This document shows positions 1-8,615 of a stretch of DNA of 45,945 bases, piece after piece. The notes under the pieces are model-generated. The model was not told the origin of the DNA, made no database searches, and saw only the letters and a list, made by a program, of their open reading frames with translations. Made by a program: the position numbers and the translations under genes. The stretch lies in IMG/VR virus record IMGVR_UViG_3300034957_000008, positions 1-45,945 of that record; one strand, 5' to 3'. Source of the DNA: a virus. Every line of letters begins with the position of its first letter. Position 1 is the stretch's first letter.

Positions 1-127
1 AACATGACGCGGCCAATCTCGGCCAGTTTGGTATTGCTCACGGCGTAAAGCACTACGCCAATCAAGGCTACAAGCAGCGGCAAAAGAATAATCATTGGAA
101 ATCCCCTTTCGCGGAATCTAACATCTC
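1..127. repeat. Terminal direct repeat, left copy
   Basis: Identical base for base to 45819-45945. An exact 127-base overlap at both ends is what a short-read assembler leaves when a circular or terminally redundant molecule is closed at k=127, so the two copies are most simply one locus. The first 95 bases are the 5' part of the minus-strand membrane-protein gene listed at 45755-45913. Bases 96-281 lie between that gene and the next late gene. Confidence 0.95.
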
Positions 128-130
128 ATG

Positions 131-325
131 CTAAGATGCGGATGTGCGCCTTTCTAAACCATGGCCGACGTGCTCATTTTCGATGAAATACTCGCGGAAT
201 CCCTTGATATACCGCATGACCGCCGCGCTGTCGATTCTGCCATGAATCGCCCTGACCCGTTTGCAGATATGTGGAAAGAGCTTACTTCCCTGCTGCCTTC
301 GCCGCCGCCATAGTCCTGAGAGCAT
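131..325 (-). CDS. Small ORF between late genes, doubtful
   Basis: Open frame of up to 64 codons. Its first third overlaps the end of the 282-1505 gene out of frame. The later part reads like a real basic/aromatic peptide and stops at 131. No convincing ribosome site precedes the ATG at 325, and a shorter start (Met37) is possible. It would sit in the late operon between a membrane protein and a virion protein. I do not recognise it and include it mainly because it covers the only gap in this part of the operon. Confidence 0.3.
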   Translation of the reverse strand: MLSGLWRRRRQQGSKLFPHICKRVRAIHGRIDSAAVMRYIKGFREYFIENEHVGHGLERRTSAS

Positions 326-1505
326 TTATTAAATCCATCCCAGATAGAACTTGCTTGGGGGCCGCTTCCGAAATCGCTTTGCTGCCCATCTTTTCAATGT
401 AGGATTCCGGTACAGCCCCTTTGAATTTCACATAGCCATTGGGCTGCACTTCGTACTCATTGGGGCTGAGCTTCGAAAGATCAATTCTCACCATCTCCTG
501 TGGATGGTTCTGGGCTGTAGCCCGTCCGGGTTCGTAGCTCTGCACTTTGGCAGGATCAAGGCTGGCTTGTGCTGTCTTCTTTGGATTTGGCATGATGCCA
601 GTTTCCCCGGCATCTCTCATGCGATAAGCAAATTGCGGAGATTCAACCGGACCTGAAGCTGAGCCCTGCATGGGATCGACAGGGCTCTTGGCATATTCCT
701 GCATCCTCTGGAGCGCAGCATCTTGTTCGGCTGAACCTGAAACGGTCTGCCGTTCCATCGCATCGCGCATCTTCTGAATGAAATAGTCTTGCGCGAGAGT
801 ATTTGTGTTTTTGGCAACGTCTGGGGCTTCGCCGGGTCGCAAAGGCCGCGTCAGATATTGGACTTTGCCGCTTTCGTAGACTTTGCGGGCTGCCGGCAAA
901 ACCCCTTCGATGGTTTGCGGAATGGTGGAGCTTGGCCCTAACTCAATCGGGGCAGATGGTAAGGCTAATTGCTGGCGTGGAACAGATTTGGTGTAACCAG
1001 TCAATGGCTGCACCATTTCTGCCCCCTGAGCAGGCGAACCAAATTCAGGAACTTCCGCCCCGCGCATCTGCTTGAATCCAGAACGAATCAATAGCAGATT
1101 CATTAGAGACGAACCAAGCCCTCCAGCGGTATCCCCAGACTGGAATTTCTGCATGTCAATCGGATTCAGGCTTTTGACTTCATTCAATGCATTCTCAGGA
1201 ACATTCGACAACGAGGATGCTTTCAGGAAGTCAGTCAATCCAGGTTGCGGCTTGCCTTGCTGGTAACGCTGATAAAGTTCCTGCTCTGCTCTTTGCCATT
1301 CAGGAGTGCCGTAAGTTGCTGGCGTGCTGGTAGTTGGCCCTGCATTCAGCGTGGCACCAAAGTAACGGCCAGCAGCGGCTTTCAGAAATCGCATGGCTGC
1401 ACTGCCTTGACTTTCGGGTTGCTGCGGAGCGGAAGCATCAGGAATGAAGTCAGGCGCACTCTGCTGCGTATCGGGAATGAAGTCCGGTGTTACTGCTTGG
1501 GTCAC
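282..1505 (-). CDS. Late protein, probable internal/ejection virion protein
   Basis: 407 residues. The N-terminus (residues 1-35) is Gln/Pro/Ser/Asp-rich with a repeated P-D-F-I-P-D element at about residues 8 and 19. A mixed, mostly polar body follows, ending in an Ala/Lys-rich tail. No enzyme motif is visible. It starts 4 bases inside the previous gene (overlap 1502-1505), so it is translationally coupled to the 581-residue protein. Large, low-complexity proteins after the tail-nozzle gene are typical of the ejected internal proteins of podoviruses, which is why I suggest that role. The family itself is not recognised. Confidence 0.6.
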   Translation of the reverse strand: MTQAVTPDFIPDTQQSAPDFIPDASAPQQPESQGSAAMRFLKAAAGRYFGATLNAGPTTSTPATYGTPEWQRAEQELYQRYQQGKPQPGLTDFLKASSLSNVPENALNEVKSLNPIDMQKFQSGDTAGGLGSSLMNLLLIRSGFKQMRGAEVPEFGSPAQGAEMVQPLTGYTKSVPRQQLALPSAPIELGPSSTIPQTIEGVLPAARKVYESGKVQYLTRPLRPGEAPDVAKNTNTLAQDYFIQKMRDAMERQTVSGSAEQDAALQRMQEYAKSPVDPMQGSASGPVESPQFAYRMRDAGETGIMPNPKKTAQASLDPAKVQSYEPGRATAQNHPQEMVRIDLSKLSPNEYEVQPNGYVKFKGAVPESYIEKMGSKAISEAAPKQVLSGMDLINALRTMAAAKAAGK

Positions 1506-3247
1506 GGCTTATACCATCCCCTGCCCTTAGGCCCATTCGCTTTGTAAATGTAGCCGATTGGCACATTAGATGGACGCGGCGGCTGTCCCGTTTGTGTCTG
1601 CTGCGCTTTGTCCTGATTGGCCTGAATGGCCGCTGTCTGTCCTCTGGCCGCTAACTGTGAAGCCTTGATGCTCTGCTGTGTCTCAGATGAACCCGGAAAC
1701 ATCGGCATGTGCTGCCCCGCCAAATCCAGGTTCTGCTGGAATTGCCCGGTGGCCTGATCGGCAAATTGTTTGTCGGCCAAGGGCGGGGGAAGCTGTTCAA
1801 GCTGAAGCTCAAGAATCTTGTCGGATGCGCGTGATGAGTTGGTAAGAATCTGCTGGTAACCAGAGAGAGATTCGCGGGCCTGATTGAATAGGATATAGCG
1901 TCTCATTCCGGCATCGGAAAGAGCCTGTATGCCTCTGGCCTTAAGCTGAGATTGAACGTACTGCGGAAGCAGATTCACGTTAATTCCGTGAGCATTCAAG
2001 CCTGCCCCAACGTTGTTGTCCATCAGATAGGCAATGGCCTGCTGATCTTGAGGGTCAATGGGCTGGTCGAATGTTGAGGCGTAATCTCCCACCTTACGCT
2101 GCACGTCGGCAAGACGATTAGACAATGCCTGATCCTTACGAACCTGCACAGCCGTTACCTTCATTGGAGTCTGCAAACCTTGCGCTGCCGCTTCCGTACG
2201 AGTCGTGAATATCTGCTGGCCTGTCTTTGGATCAGTGGCATAAACCGTGTCAGTCGAACTCTTGCCTTGTAACGGATTGCCCTGGGAATCGGTTAATGTT
2301 CTGACTCCGCCTTGAGTGCTCAAGCGCAATGGCGGTTTGTTCTGTGGTCCCGGAGGCGGAACTTTGTTCTGATTCGGGGCAGCAGGCACTACATTGGGAG
2401 ATGCTGCCTGTCCCGGTTGAGTCACGGCCCCCCCAGTGGGCGAAACCCGCTGTGCTGTGGAACTGACAGGAACCGTAACAAGCTGAGTCGATCCCGGATT
2501 ATTCGGGTCTGAAACCTCCTTGACTTCCTGCCGATTCGTGACGTTTGGAGCCCACATTGCCCCGGCACGTTCAAAGGACGCAAACTGCCCCAGCGGAATC
2601 TTTCTTCCCACCATGTCCTGAGGCATGTGGTATTCCTGCGCGATTTCTGAAGTCACTGTCACGCCCTGAGCATCGCTGCCCGGTAGAATCTTCGGGCCGC
2701 CTTCGGCCTGTGTGTCCCACATTCCCACATTCGGCTGAACCACAAACCGCTTGCCAATCTGAGCTGCTGTGACTTTTGCCTGAGCCTCAAGATAGGGTTT
2801 CGCCAGAGCAAAGGGAACCTGATAACCTCCCGGCATTGTTACCATGCTCTGCATCTGCTTGACCAGAGCCGCACGTTGCAAAATCTCGGACTGGATATTC
2901 TGTTGCTCAAGATTAAATTTCTGTGTCTGAAGCCCTTGCGTGTAAAGTCTTTGCTGTTGCTGAGCATCGGTTTCCATGCCAAGATGCGCTTTCATGCCTT
3001 CGCCGACACCGTGCAGGATGTTGGACAGGTAGCCCTTGATTCCCTGAAGTCTCTGCTGTTGCTGCTGTGATCCCGATTGAGTTGCTGCCGCCTGCGGAAC
3101 CTGTACAGGAGGTTTGGCAATATCGGCAATAGGAGATGGCGCATTTGGAGTGGGTGGAGGCTGTAGGGGCGGAACATCAGGCCCAGACGCAGCTCCGCTA
3201 TTCTGTTGTAACATGCTCATCAGTGTTGAAGGATCAAATGTGCTCAT
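1502..3247 (-). CDS. Late protein, Gln-rich, probable internal virion protein
   Basis: 581 residues. Residues 15-70 are Pro-, Gln- and Ala-rich. A helical, Gln-rich stretch spans roughly residues 75-150, a Pro/Gln/Thr-rich linker about 265-320, and a helical C-terminal third. There are no catalytic motifs or membrane spans. It follows the 206-residue protein by 3 bases and overlaps the next gene by 4, in the same late operon. By position and composition it could be a DNA-ejection or internal core protein of a podovirus-like particle. That is inference from context; the sequence gives no direct proof. Confidence 0.6.
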   Translation of the reverse strand: MSTFDPSTLMSMLQQNSGAASGPDVPPLQPPPTPNAPSPIADIAKPPVQVPQAAATQSGSQQQQQRLQGIKGYLSNILHGVGEGMKAHLGMETDAQQQQRLYTQGLQTQKFNLEQQNIQSEILQRAALVKQMQSMVTMPGGYQVPFALAKPYLEAQAKVTAAQIGKRFVVQPNVGMWDTQAEGGPKILPGSDAQGVTVTSEIAQEYHMPQDMVGRKIPLGQFASFERAGAMWAPNVTNRQEVKEVSDPNNPGSTQLVTVPVSSTAQRVSPTGGAVTQPGQAASPNVVPAAPNQNKVPPPGPQNKPPLRLSTQGGVRTLTDSQGNPLQGKSSTDTVYATDPKTGQQIFTTRTEAAAQGLQTPMKVTAVQVRKDQALSNRLADVQRKVGDYASTFDQPIDPQDQQAIAYLMDNNVGAGLNAHGINVNLLPQYVQSQLKARGIQALSDAGMRRYILFNQARESLSGYQQILTNSSRASDKILELQLEQLPPPLADKQFADQATGQFQQNLDLAGQHMPMFPGSSETQQSIKASQLAARGQTAAIQANQDKAQQTQTGQPPRPSNVPIGYIYKANGPKGRGWYKP

Positions 3248-3250
3248 GGG

Positions 3251-3871
3251 TTAACTGCCCTTTGGGGCTCCAAGTCCGGGTATCTTGCCGATTGCATTAG
3301 CGATTCCGCCGCCAACTCCAGCACTTACTACTCCACCCAAAGCGCTGCCAAATGAGTTCAGGAATCCCCCCTGGGAGGCTTTTACGTAATCGCCAAGCGC
3401 AGTACTTGCGCCCTGATTGAACACTCCAATATTCTGTCCAAGTTGGGCACCCTGCCCGCTCTGTAATCCAAGCGCATTGAACTTGTTATTGAGTGCCTGC
3501 TGAAGATTGCTGATATTTGCGCCAAGAATTCCCTGTGATTGGCTTGATGCCCGCGCTCCCTGCAATGCTTCAAGCCCTCTGGTGAAGTCGCCGCCAACCG
3601 GCATGTTCCCGCCGCCAGCCCCCCGCGCATTCAATGAAGACATGACCTGACTGCCAGCCTGATTGAAGTTAGCGGAGTTCTGATTCAGGAATTGCGAGAT
3701 CATAGCGGAGAATTGCGCAGGGTCATAGCCTTGTCCCGCACCAGTTGTGTATTGGCTGGTCGATTGCATAATCTGGTCACGAATCTGCTTCTGCTGGTCA
3801 AGTTGCTGCTGCGTGAGCTTATTTTGCAATGCGAGTTGGTCTTTGCTGGTGCCTGTTCCGCCGCCGCTCAT
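3251..3871 (-). CDS. Late protein with Gly-rich hydrophobic C-terminus
   Basis: 206 residues from the ATG at 3871. That start overlaps the TGA of the upstream gene as ATGA and has an AAGGTG site eight bases before it. A longer frame to 3949 would overlap the upstream gene by 82 bases and is less likely. Residues 10-60 are Gln-rich and helical, the middle is Asn/Gln/Gly-rich, and the last 40 residues form a Gly/Ala/Val amphipathic or membrane-seeking segment. Similar small Gln/Gly-rich proteins accompany the ejection proteins of podophages, so a virion or membrane-penetration role is plausible but unproven. Confidence 0.65.
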   Translation of the reverse strand: MSGGGTGTSKDQLALQNKLTQQQLDQQKQIRDQIMQSTSQYTTGAGQGYDPAQFSAMISQFLNQNSANFNQAGSQVMSSLNARGAGGGNMPVGGDFTRGLEALQGARASSQSQGILGANISNLQQALNNKFNALGLQSGQGAQLGQNIGVFNQGASTALGDYVKASQGGFLNSFGSALGGVVSAGVGGGIANAIGKIPGLGAPKGS

Positions 3872-4266
3872 ATTGGTTTCACCTTTACCAGATAACGATT
3901 CGCTGGCCTCGCTTCTGCCCGTTTCATTTCCTCTTGCCATCCTTCGCACATCTTTGCTGGATCGCCGCTGGAAAACTGGATAAACACGTCTTGCCCCAAA
4001 AGCCCTTGGTCTGCAAGGTAGCTGTGTATTCTTTGGTTCATCTTGCAGTTTCCTCGCGCAGTAAGGCAGCGATAATCGACAATATCAATGCGTCGAATGA
4101 TCGAAGCCACACCCTTCACTTCGCCATCCTCAACTTCAATCCATGCCTTCAGACGGTCGCCAAGATTCCATTCCGTCTCGCCCTCAGGCAATTTCAGTTC
4201 TCTCTTGCAGAACTCATGCGCTGCATCCCTCAACTCTTGAGGCGCAGAATCAAAAGGAATAATCAC
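3868..4266 (-). CDS. Late hypothetical protein, GTG start
   Basis: 132 residues when started at the GTG at 4266, which overlaps the upstream TGA as GTGA. An ATG at 4359 would give 163 residues but would overlap the Hint-protein gene by 97 bases in another frame. The protein is a mixed alpha/beta sequence with two Cys near the middle and a Gln/Lys-rich end. The early Glu-Trp-Asn-Leu-Gly stretch and strand-helix pattern faintly recall phage GNAT-like proteins, but I see no clear acetyl-CoA loop. It lies between the Hint-domain tail protein and an internal-protein candidate. Confidence 0.6.
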   Translation of the reverse strand: MIIPFDSAPQELRDAAHEFCKRELKLPEGETEWNLGDRLKAWIEVEDGEVKGVASIIRRIDIVDYRCLTARGNCKMNQRIHSYLADQGLLGQDVFIQFSSGDPAKMCEGWQEEMKRAEARPANRYLVKVKPI

Positions 4267-5282
4267 GTTTGATCCAACTGGTTCTTTACATTGTGACTCA
4301 TGTATCCGTTGGCAAAGAAGATATGCCCATTCTTCATTCGCGCTTCCACCTTCGTGCAATCCTTCAGAAAGCGAGTTGTGTTGGTAACTTTTTCCTCGCC
4401 ATGGTCTGTGAGAATCCAGCGATGCTTGCCAACAAAGAAATCAGCCTGTACCTTGCCGCGTTCCGAGTCATACAGCGGATGATTTGGAGTGCAGTTGAGG
4501 CCATTCGTAAATACTCCACCGGGTTCGGTTTCAATCCTGACCCAATCCGTCCAGCGATAATTTACCGTGTCAATTTCTTCGTTGCCTAAAGGCTTCAAGT
4601 GTGTTCCAAGCATAACGCATGTTCCCGGCTGTCTAGCTGGAGGAGTGATAGGCGACCCTGCTGCGCCTGTTCCGCCCGCTGCGGGCTGCGTCCAACTGAC
4701 ATTTCCTAAAGGCTCCCTGCCCATCAAAGATTGAATAGCCCTGCCTTGCGCAAAGGTCGTGTCTGAATCTGTCGAGAGAAATGCAATCTTGGGAGTTCCT
4801 ACCGTGCCCGGAGCAAAGCCAATCCCACAGGCATTGAACGGTACCCAATAAGGAAGAATCTGATAAGTCAGATCGTGCGTTAATCCTGTGATTGTGATGT
4901 TGCTCGGCGGCACGGTAGTACTTGTCCCATTCAGCCCCTGCCCTTGTGAGTCAGGACGGCGAATCAGAATTACCCTGCTTGAGTTGGTTCCATCCCAATA
5001 AATCACTGCTGAAGAATCTGAAGGCTTGGCAACCGAGAACTGCCCGTCCACTATATTCGGGCTCATGATGCCCTTAACGTCAATGGATGAACTGCTGGTG
5101 AGGTTCAGTTTTCCGTTTATCAGTCCGGCAGAATCAATGGTTGAGAAATCAGATGAGGCAAGAGAACCACCACCCAACAAATAGGGAGTAATCTTTTCTA
5201 TTCTGGCGACCCTTGCCCCAAGATTGTTCAGGTCTTGCTGCGTCATCCCCGGCTGGCCGGTCATGGTGTAAATCGCCTTCAC
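4263..5282 (-). CDS. Tail-associated protein with C-terminal Hint (intein-like) domain
   Basis: 339 residues. Residues 14-32 form a short coiled coil. About 80-145 looks like a fibronectin-III-type beta sandwich. After a Gly/Pro-rich linker (200-220), a Hint domain fills residues 222-331: Cys222 with the following V-M-L-G-T as block A, T-P-N-H-P-L with His268 as block B, and a final block ending Ser-His330-Asn331. In inteins the Cys and the His-Asn pair drive N-S acyl shift and Asn cyclisation. Here Asn331 is followed by Val and only eight residues, so there is no usual Cys/Ser/Thr acceptor; this resembles bacterial intein-like or autoprocessing Hint domains. The gene overlaps the nozzle gene by 4 bases. 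Self-cleavage of a tail protein is inference; the motifs are visible. Confidence 0.8.
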   Translation of the reverse strand: MKAIYTMTGQPGMTQQDLNNLGARVARIEKITPYLLGGGSLASSDFSTIDSAGLINGKLNLTSSSSIDVKGIMSPNIVDGQFSVAKPSDSSAVIYWDGTNSSRVILIRRPDSQGQGLNGTSTTVPPSNITITGLTHDLTYQILPYWVPFNACGIGFAPGTVGTPKIAFLSTDSDTTFAQGRAIQSLMGREPLGNVSWTQPAAGGTGAAGSPITPPARQPGTCVMLGTHLKPLGNEEIDTVNYRWTDWVRIETEPGGVFTNGLNCTPNHPLYDSERGKVQADFFVGKHRWILTDHGEEKVTNTTRFLKDCTKVEARMKNGHIFFANGYMSHNVKNQLDQT

Positions 5283-7102
5283 TTTGATTCACCTGGCCTC
5301 AGAGATGGATTGACCGTAATCGTATAGCACACAAGGTTAGCGTCCGTTGTTGGCCAGACGTACTTGGTTGAAACTCTCTCAGCCATTGGGGCCGTGTCGG
5401 GCTTGTAAAGTTTCTTCACCAGATTAACGCCTTGTGCGCGCCTAACCGGGTCGCTGGAATTTACCGTCATGTCTGTAAACGCCGCGCCTGTTACCGTGGG
5501 GTCTTCGTCGCAAAGATATGAAACCGCGCTAGCAGTGTGGGAATCGGTTTCGAGCACCACGCCTTCGAATGGGCCGTCAGGATCGCCAACCTTCAACAGA
5601 TTCACGATTGCCACTGCTGAATAGGCCGTTCCGCCATCGTTATATTTGTTCGGGTTCATCTTGTACATCTGCGTCTTGCCAAGTGCAATGGTAAGAGACA
5701 CTGTGCTTGATGCGCTTTCGCCTGAAGTCAAAGCCGAACATGCTGGCGATGCCCCACCAGCGGCGATGACCTTTGGCGGCAGCCACTGCGGCACGTCCAT
5801 ATCGTAGAGGTAGAGTTTCCCGTTCGCGCCATCCAGCAGACAGAGCCAATGCTGCATTCCCTGAAGATGAATCGCCATATAAGCCTGGGAGTGGTCTATG
5901 GTCTTGATGTCATTGCGAATGTCGAATCCGATTTCCTGTCCGTCTAACCACACCTGAGAAGCGGTGTCCAGCCATCCCACAGAGTTCCCAAGGGCCGCAG
6001 TAGCGGTATGCGAGATGGCTCCGCGTCTGTCCAGAAGTCCAGAAAATATGAAGTTGTCACGCTGCGTTCCCTGAATCTGCCAGATTTTGTGACGGGTAAA
6101 AACCGCTACGCCATTCGCCAGAGGTCTTAAGCTGGTAACTTCCTGTGGATACGGCTGATTGTTTCCATCAAGCCCAGACGGCCAGCATTCCGCCGGTACT
6201 CCATTGGCAGGTAATTCTTCATCGCCCGAATAGTAAACCGTAGCGTTAGCCGCACCAAAAACCCTGTTGCCATAGGCAATGAGTTTCGAGCATGGTGTTG
6301 GCGGGTCATTGGTGGTCGTGCCTGGGGCCGTTCTGATCGAAAGCGCCGAATCCGCAGTGGCTTCATTGACCGTTGTCGTTGTGTTGGCAAATGGGCTTCC
6401 GGTAACTTCCTGCATCAACGTGGGGTCAGTCGAGCCGCCGTCTGTTGTGCGGTAAACCCTGATCTGGTCAACCTGTCCATCTGCTGAAGCGACTAGGGCA
6501 ATCGTGTTCGTCTTATTGGTTGTGATGCCCGTGCATGGTGACAAATCAGAAGCCGAAGACTCATGAGACGTTGTTGAATTGCAGTAAGTGACGCGGTAAT
6601 ACCAGCCTGAATAAGCTGAAACTCCTGTGCCTGTGGTTCCAACTGTGAGGGGAGCTGCTGGCCTGACAATGCCCCATTTAGTTGTCGTACTTCCCGTCCC
6701 GGAATACTTCCGCATATCCGTTCCGTTGCCCATGTACAGCGTGTTATTCGAGACAACGAAATCAAACGGAGTCGCCGCTGAAGATGTGAATATCAGAACG
6801 TGACTGGTATCCACACCCGATTCAAACTTGTAGACCTTGGCAACTCCCCCGGAAACATCGCAGAGAACATGAATGAATCTTGCCCCGCCCCATAGCGCCC
6901 ACCACATTGAAGACTTGACTGCCGTGAATGTGGTAATGCTGGCTTCAACCGCATCGGCGAATCCAGGGATGCGCTGCATCAACTGCTGGGCAGAGGTCAT
7001 GATATTTTGTGAGCCCAGCACAAGGTTTTCCTTGTCGGACGTTATATCAGTGAACGTACGATAAGGCATTGAAGTAAGCGTGATGTCGCGCTTGACTGCC
7101 AT
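5279..7102 (-). CDS. Tail nozzle / stabilisation protein (P22 gp10 / T7 gp12-like role)
   Basis: 607 residues, beta-rich throughout, with Gly/Thr/Ser-rich blades and repeated short strand patterns such as L-Y-M-G-N-G-T-D, as in beta-propeller tail proteins. The N-terminus carries the P-Y-R-T-F-T-D pattern often seen in podovirus tail tubular or stabilisation proteins. It follows directly (TAA then ATG) the 244-residue adaptor candidate and precedes the Hint protein. Gene order adaptor, nozzle, fibre-like protein matches short-tailed phages. It should act as the tail tube or plug at the end of the connector. Exact family assignment is by pattern and position only. Confidence 0.75.
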   Translation of the reverse strand: MAVKRDITLTSMPYRTFTDITSDKENLVLGSQNIMTSAQQLMQRIPGFADAVEASITTFTAVKSSMWWALWGGARFIHVLCDVSGGVAKVYKFESGVDTSHVLIFTSSAATPFDFVVSNNTLYMGNGTDMRKYSGTGSTTTKWGIVRPAAPLTVGTTGTGVSAYSGWYYRVTYCNSTTSHESSASDLSPCTGITTNKTNTIALVASADGQVDQIRVYRTTDGGSTDPTLMQEVTGSPFANTTTTVNEATADSALSIRTAPGTTTNDPPTPCSKLIAYGNRVFGAANATVYYSGDEELPANGVPAECWPSGLDGNNQPYPQEVTSLRPLANGVAVFTRHKIWQIQGTQRDNFIFSGLLDRRGAISHTATAALGNSVGWLDTASQVWLDGQEIGFDIRNDIKTIDHSQAYMAIHLQGMQHWLCLLDGANGKLYLYDMDVPQWLPPKVIAAGGASPACSALTSGESASSTVSLTIALGKTQMYKMNPNKYNDGGTAYSAVAIVNLLKVGDPDGPFEGVVLETDSHTASAVSYLCDEDPTVTGAAFTDMTVNSSDPVRRAQGVNLVKKLYKPDTAPMAERVSTKYVWPTTDANLVCYTITVNPSLRPGESK

Positions 7103-7837
7103 TTATCCGGGGTAAATCCCCCAGCCGCTTCCCTGTGTTGTCGCGCCGTATGGTTCGCTTGGGAAGTTCAATTCCTCACCATCGGAGAAATCTTCTGCCT
7201 GTTTCATCGCATCCAGGAAAGAAGTAAACTCACCAAGTTGCCCGGTATAAACCTTTTGGCCAAGCTTTGATTGCTGCGTCGTTCCTGCGCGTGGATCATC
7301 CGCAAGTTGGTAAAACATCCATCGCACCCCAGAGAGAAACACGTTGAAGTAGTGGTCAGGCTGAACCAGAGCGGTTGTGAGTGTTGCCTGCGTTATTGCC
7401 GTTGGCGTTTTTTGGTATTCGCCTTGCAGCGCGAGGACTGCCGTCCCGCCAACCGATGCCGCATAATCCAGCCTGATTTTCGAGATTGCGCCTTCGTAGG
7501 AGAAGTTCCTGATGCCGTCAATTCCCGCCTTGCGCTCAAGTTCCACACCCAAATGGTTCTTCTGATTCAGTTCTGTGTATTTGACTGGCGACAAGTCTGT
7601 GCGCGCCAATCTCAGGTAAACGATGCGGTAAAGGTCAGTTTGCAGGTGAGCGTAGTCCTGTGTTCCATCCACCAAAGGCGTAATTGCTGTCATGGCTGCT
7701 TGCGTCCATAGCCAAGGCGCAGCCGTCCAAATCATTGAATTGATTTGATTTACACAATACACCTGAATCGGAATTGTCGGTATTTTGTGGTTCATGGCCT
7801 TCGCCATGTCGATTGCGTCTTGTGGACTGTAAGCCAA
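7103..7837 (-). CDS. Head-tail connector / adaptor protein
   Basis: 244 residues, mixed helix and strand, starting M-A-Y-S-P-Q-D-A. Conserved-looking aromatic stretches (A-P-W-L-W-T and G-V-R-W-M-F-Y) match what podovirus adaptor proteins (T7 gp11 or P22 gp4-like function) show. It ends where the nozzle gene starts, the usual adaptor-nozzle pairing. Its start at 7837 faces the plus-strand moron promoter, with 86 bases between the two starts. Transcripts must therefore either read through the antisense moron from upstream or start in that gap. Function is inferred from order and composition. Confidence 0.7.
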   Translation of the reverse strand: MAYSPQDAIDMAKAMNHKIPTIPIQVYCVNQINSMIWTAAPWLWTQAAMTAITPLVDGTQDYAHLQTDLYRIVYLRLARTDLSPVKYTELNQKNHLGVELERKAGIDGIRNFSYEGAISKIRLDYAASVGGTAVLALQGEYQKTPTAITQATLTTALVQPDHYFNVFLSGVRWMFYQLADDPRAGTTQQSKLGQKVYTGQLGEFTSFLDAMKQAEDFSDGEELNFPSEPYGATTQGSGWGIYPG

Positions 7838-7887
7838 ATTTTACCTCTTGCGCATTTCTAAGGATTCTCTTATTATCTACTCACCAC

Positions 7888-7923
7888 TTGACAGATTGCA
7901 CACATTTTGTCTACAGTGTGTAC
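7888..7923 (+). promoter_or_regulatory. Promoter/operator of the plus-strand moron
   Basis: A perfect TTGACA at 7888-7893, 18 bases of spacer, then TACAGT at 7912-7917, six bases before the ATG at 7924, so the transcript should be leaderless. Inverted arms ACACA and TGTGT overlap the spacer and -10 (about 7899-7921), a plausible operator for the ribbon-helix-helix protein encoded immediately downstream. Confidence 0.75.
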
Positions 7924-8061
7924 ATGTCAAAAGAAATTCATTTCCGGGCAACAGATACCGACCAAAAGCGCCTGACTGACTTAATTGCAAAGTTAGGCAC
8001 AACCCTAACCGCTGTCATCCGAGAGGCAATACGCCTCTTGCACAAAAAGGAAATCAAATGA
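7924..8061 (+). CDS. Ribbon-helix-helix (Arc/CopG-type) regulator
   Basis: 45 residues. The pattern is a short basic beta strand (residues 3-9, including I-H-F-R-A), then helix A with Lys15-Leu25, a turn at Thr27-Thr28, and helix B to Arg37 with an alternating hydrophobic pattern, which is the RHH fold. These proteins dimerise, bind DNA through the N-terminal strand and often repress their own promoter. The gene lies on the strand opposite to all surrounding late genes and its stop overlaps the next start as ATGA. It likely controls this two-gene unit. No antitoxin partner with a toxin fold is evident. Confidence 0.8.
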   Translation: MSKEIHFRATDTDQKRLTDLIAKLGTTLTAVIREAIRLLHKKEIK

Positions 8062-8615
8062 AAAAGCTATTCGTGTGCCTCACCCTGCTGATGTCCAGCG
8101 CGTTCGCCCAAAATGCAACTCTCAACTGCGGTTCGTTGGTGCTCACCGGAGATGATGGCAATGGCCTCATCACTGTCATGACCAGCGTGGCTCCCTTGCC
8201 GAGCCCCAACGTCGAGCAGTATCTCGGCTGCTGTATTATCTTGCAACCCAATGCTGGAACCCCCGCGAGTTCCTACTTGTCGGCAAGCTGCGACACGCCG
8301 CTGGGAGTTATCACTCATCCGGTTACGATTACCTCCATATCGGTGTCCATGCGTAAGAACGACGTGCAGTTCTCTCCGTTCGAGACGCTTGTCATCACTA
8401 CTCCCGACTGCAAGGTTCGCAAGTTCGATCTGTTGTTCATGGGCATCGGCGCTAACCAGGGCAACGAACGAAGCCGCGAGTGGAATGTCAACATGACCCT
8501 CCCCGTGGGAACCAGTATCTATATCGATGCCTACTTCAGTGCGAATCTTGCTTCTGTCTGCGCCAACACCGCCTGTATCGCTAGTAGCGTGTGGCGATTG
8601 CAAGGGTCAATCTAA
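8058..8615 (+). CDS. Secreted Cys-containing protein of the moron
   Basis: 185 residues with a clear Sec signal peptide (Lys2-Lys3, hydrophobic core to about residue 15, cleavage after A-F-A at 17). The mature part is beta-rich with about eight Cys, suggesting disulfide bonds outside the cytoplasm. Translation is coupled to the RHH gene by ATGA. The stop (TAA, 8613-8615) abuts the stop of the convergent tail-fibre gene at 8616. I do not recognise the family. A signal peptide on a phage-encoded moron suggests alteration of the host envelope (superinfection exclusion, adhesion) rather than a virion part; that is inference. Confidence 0.75.
   Translation: MKKLFVCLTLLMSSAFAQNATLNCGSLVLTGDDGNGLITVMTSVAPLPSPNVEQYLGCCIILQPNAGTPASSYLSASCDTPLGVITHPVTITSISVSMRKNDVQFSPFETLVITTPDCKVRKFDLLFMGIGANQGNERSREWNVNMTLPVGTSIYIDAYFSANLASVCANTACIASSVWRLQGSI

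Noticed and set aside
3868-4359. 163-residue version of the late protein after the Hint gene
   Set aside because: It needs a 97-base out-of-frame overlap with the Hint-encoding end, while GTG at 4266 gives the GTGA overlap used throughout this operon.
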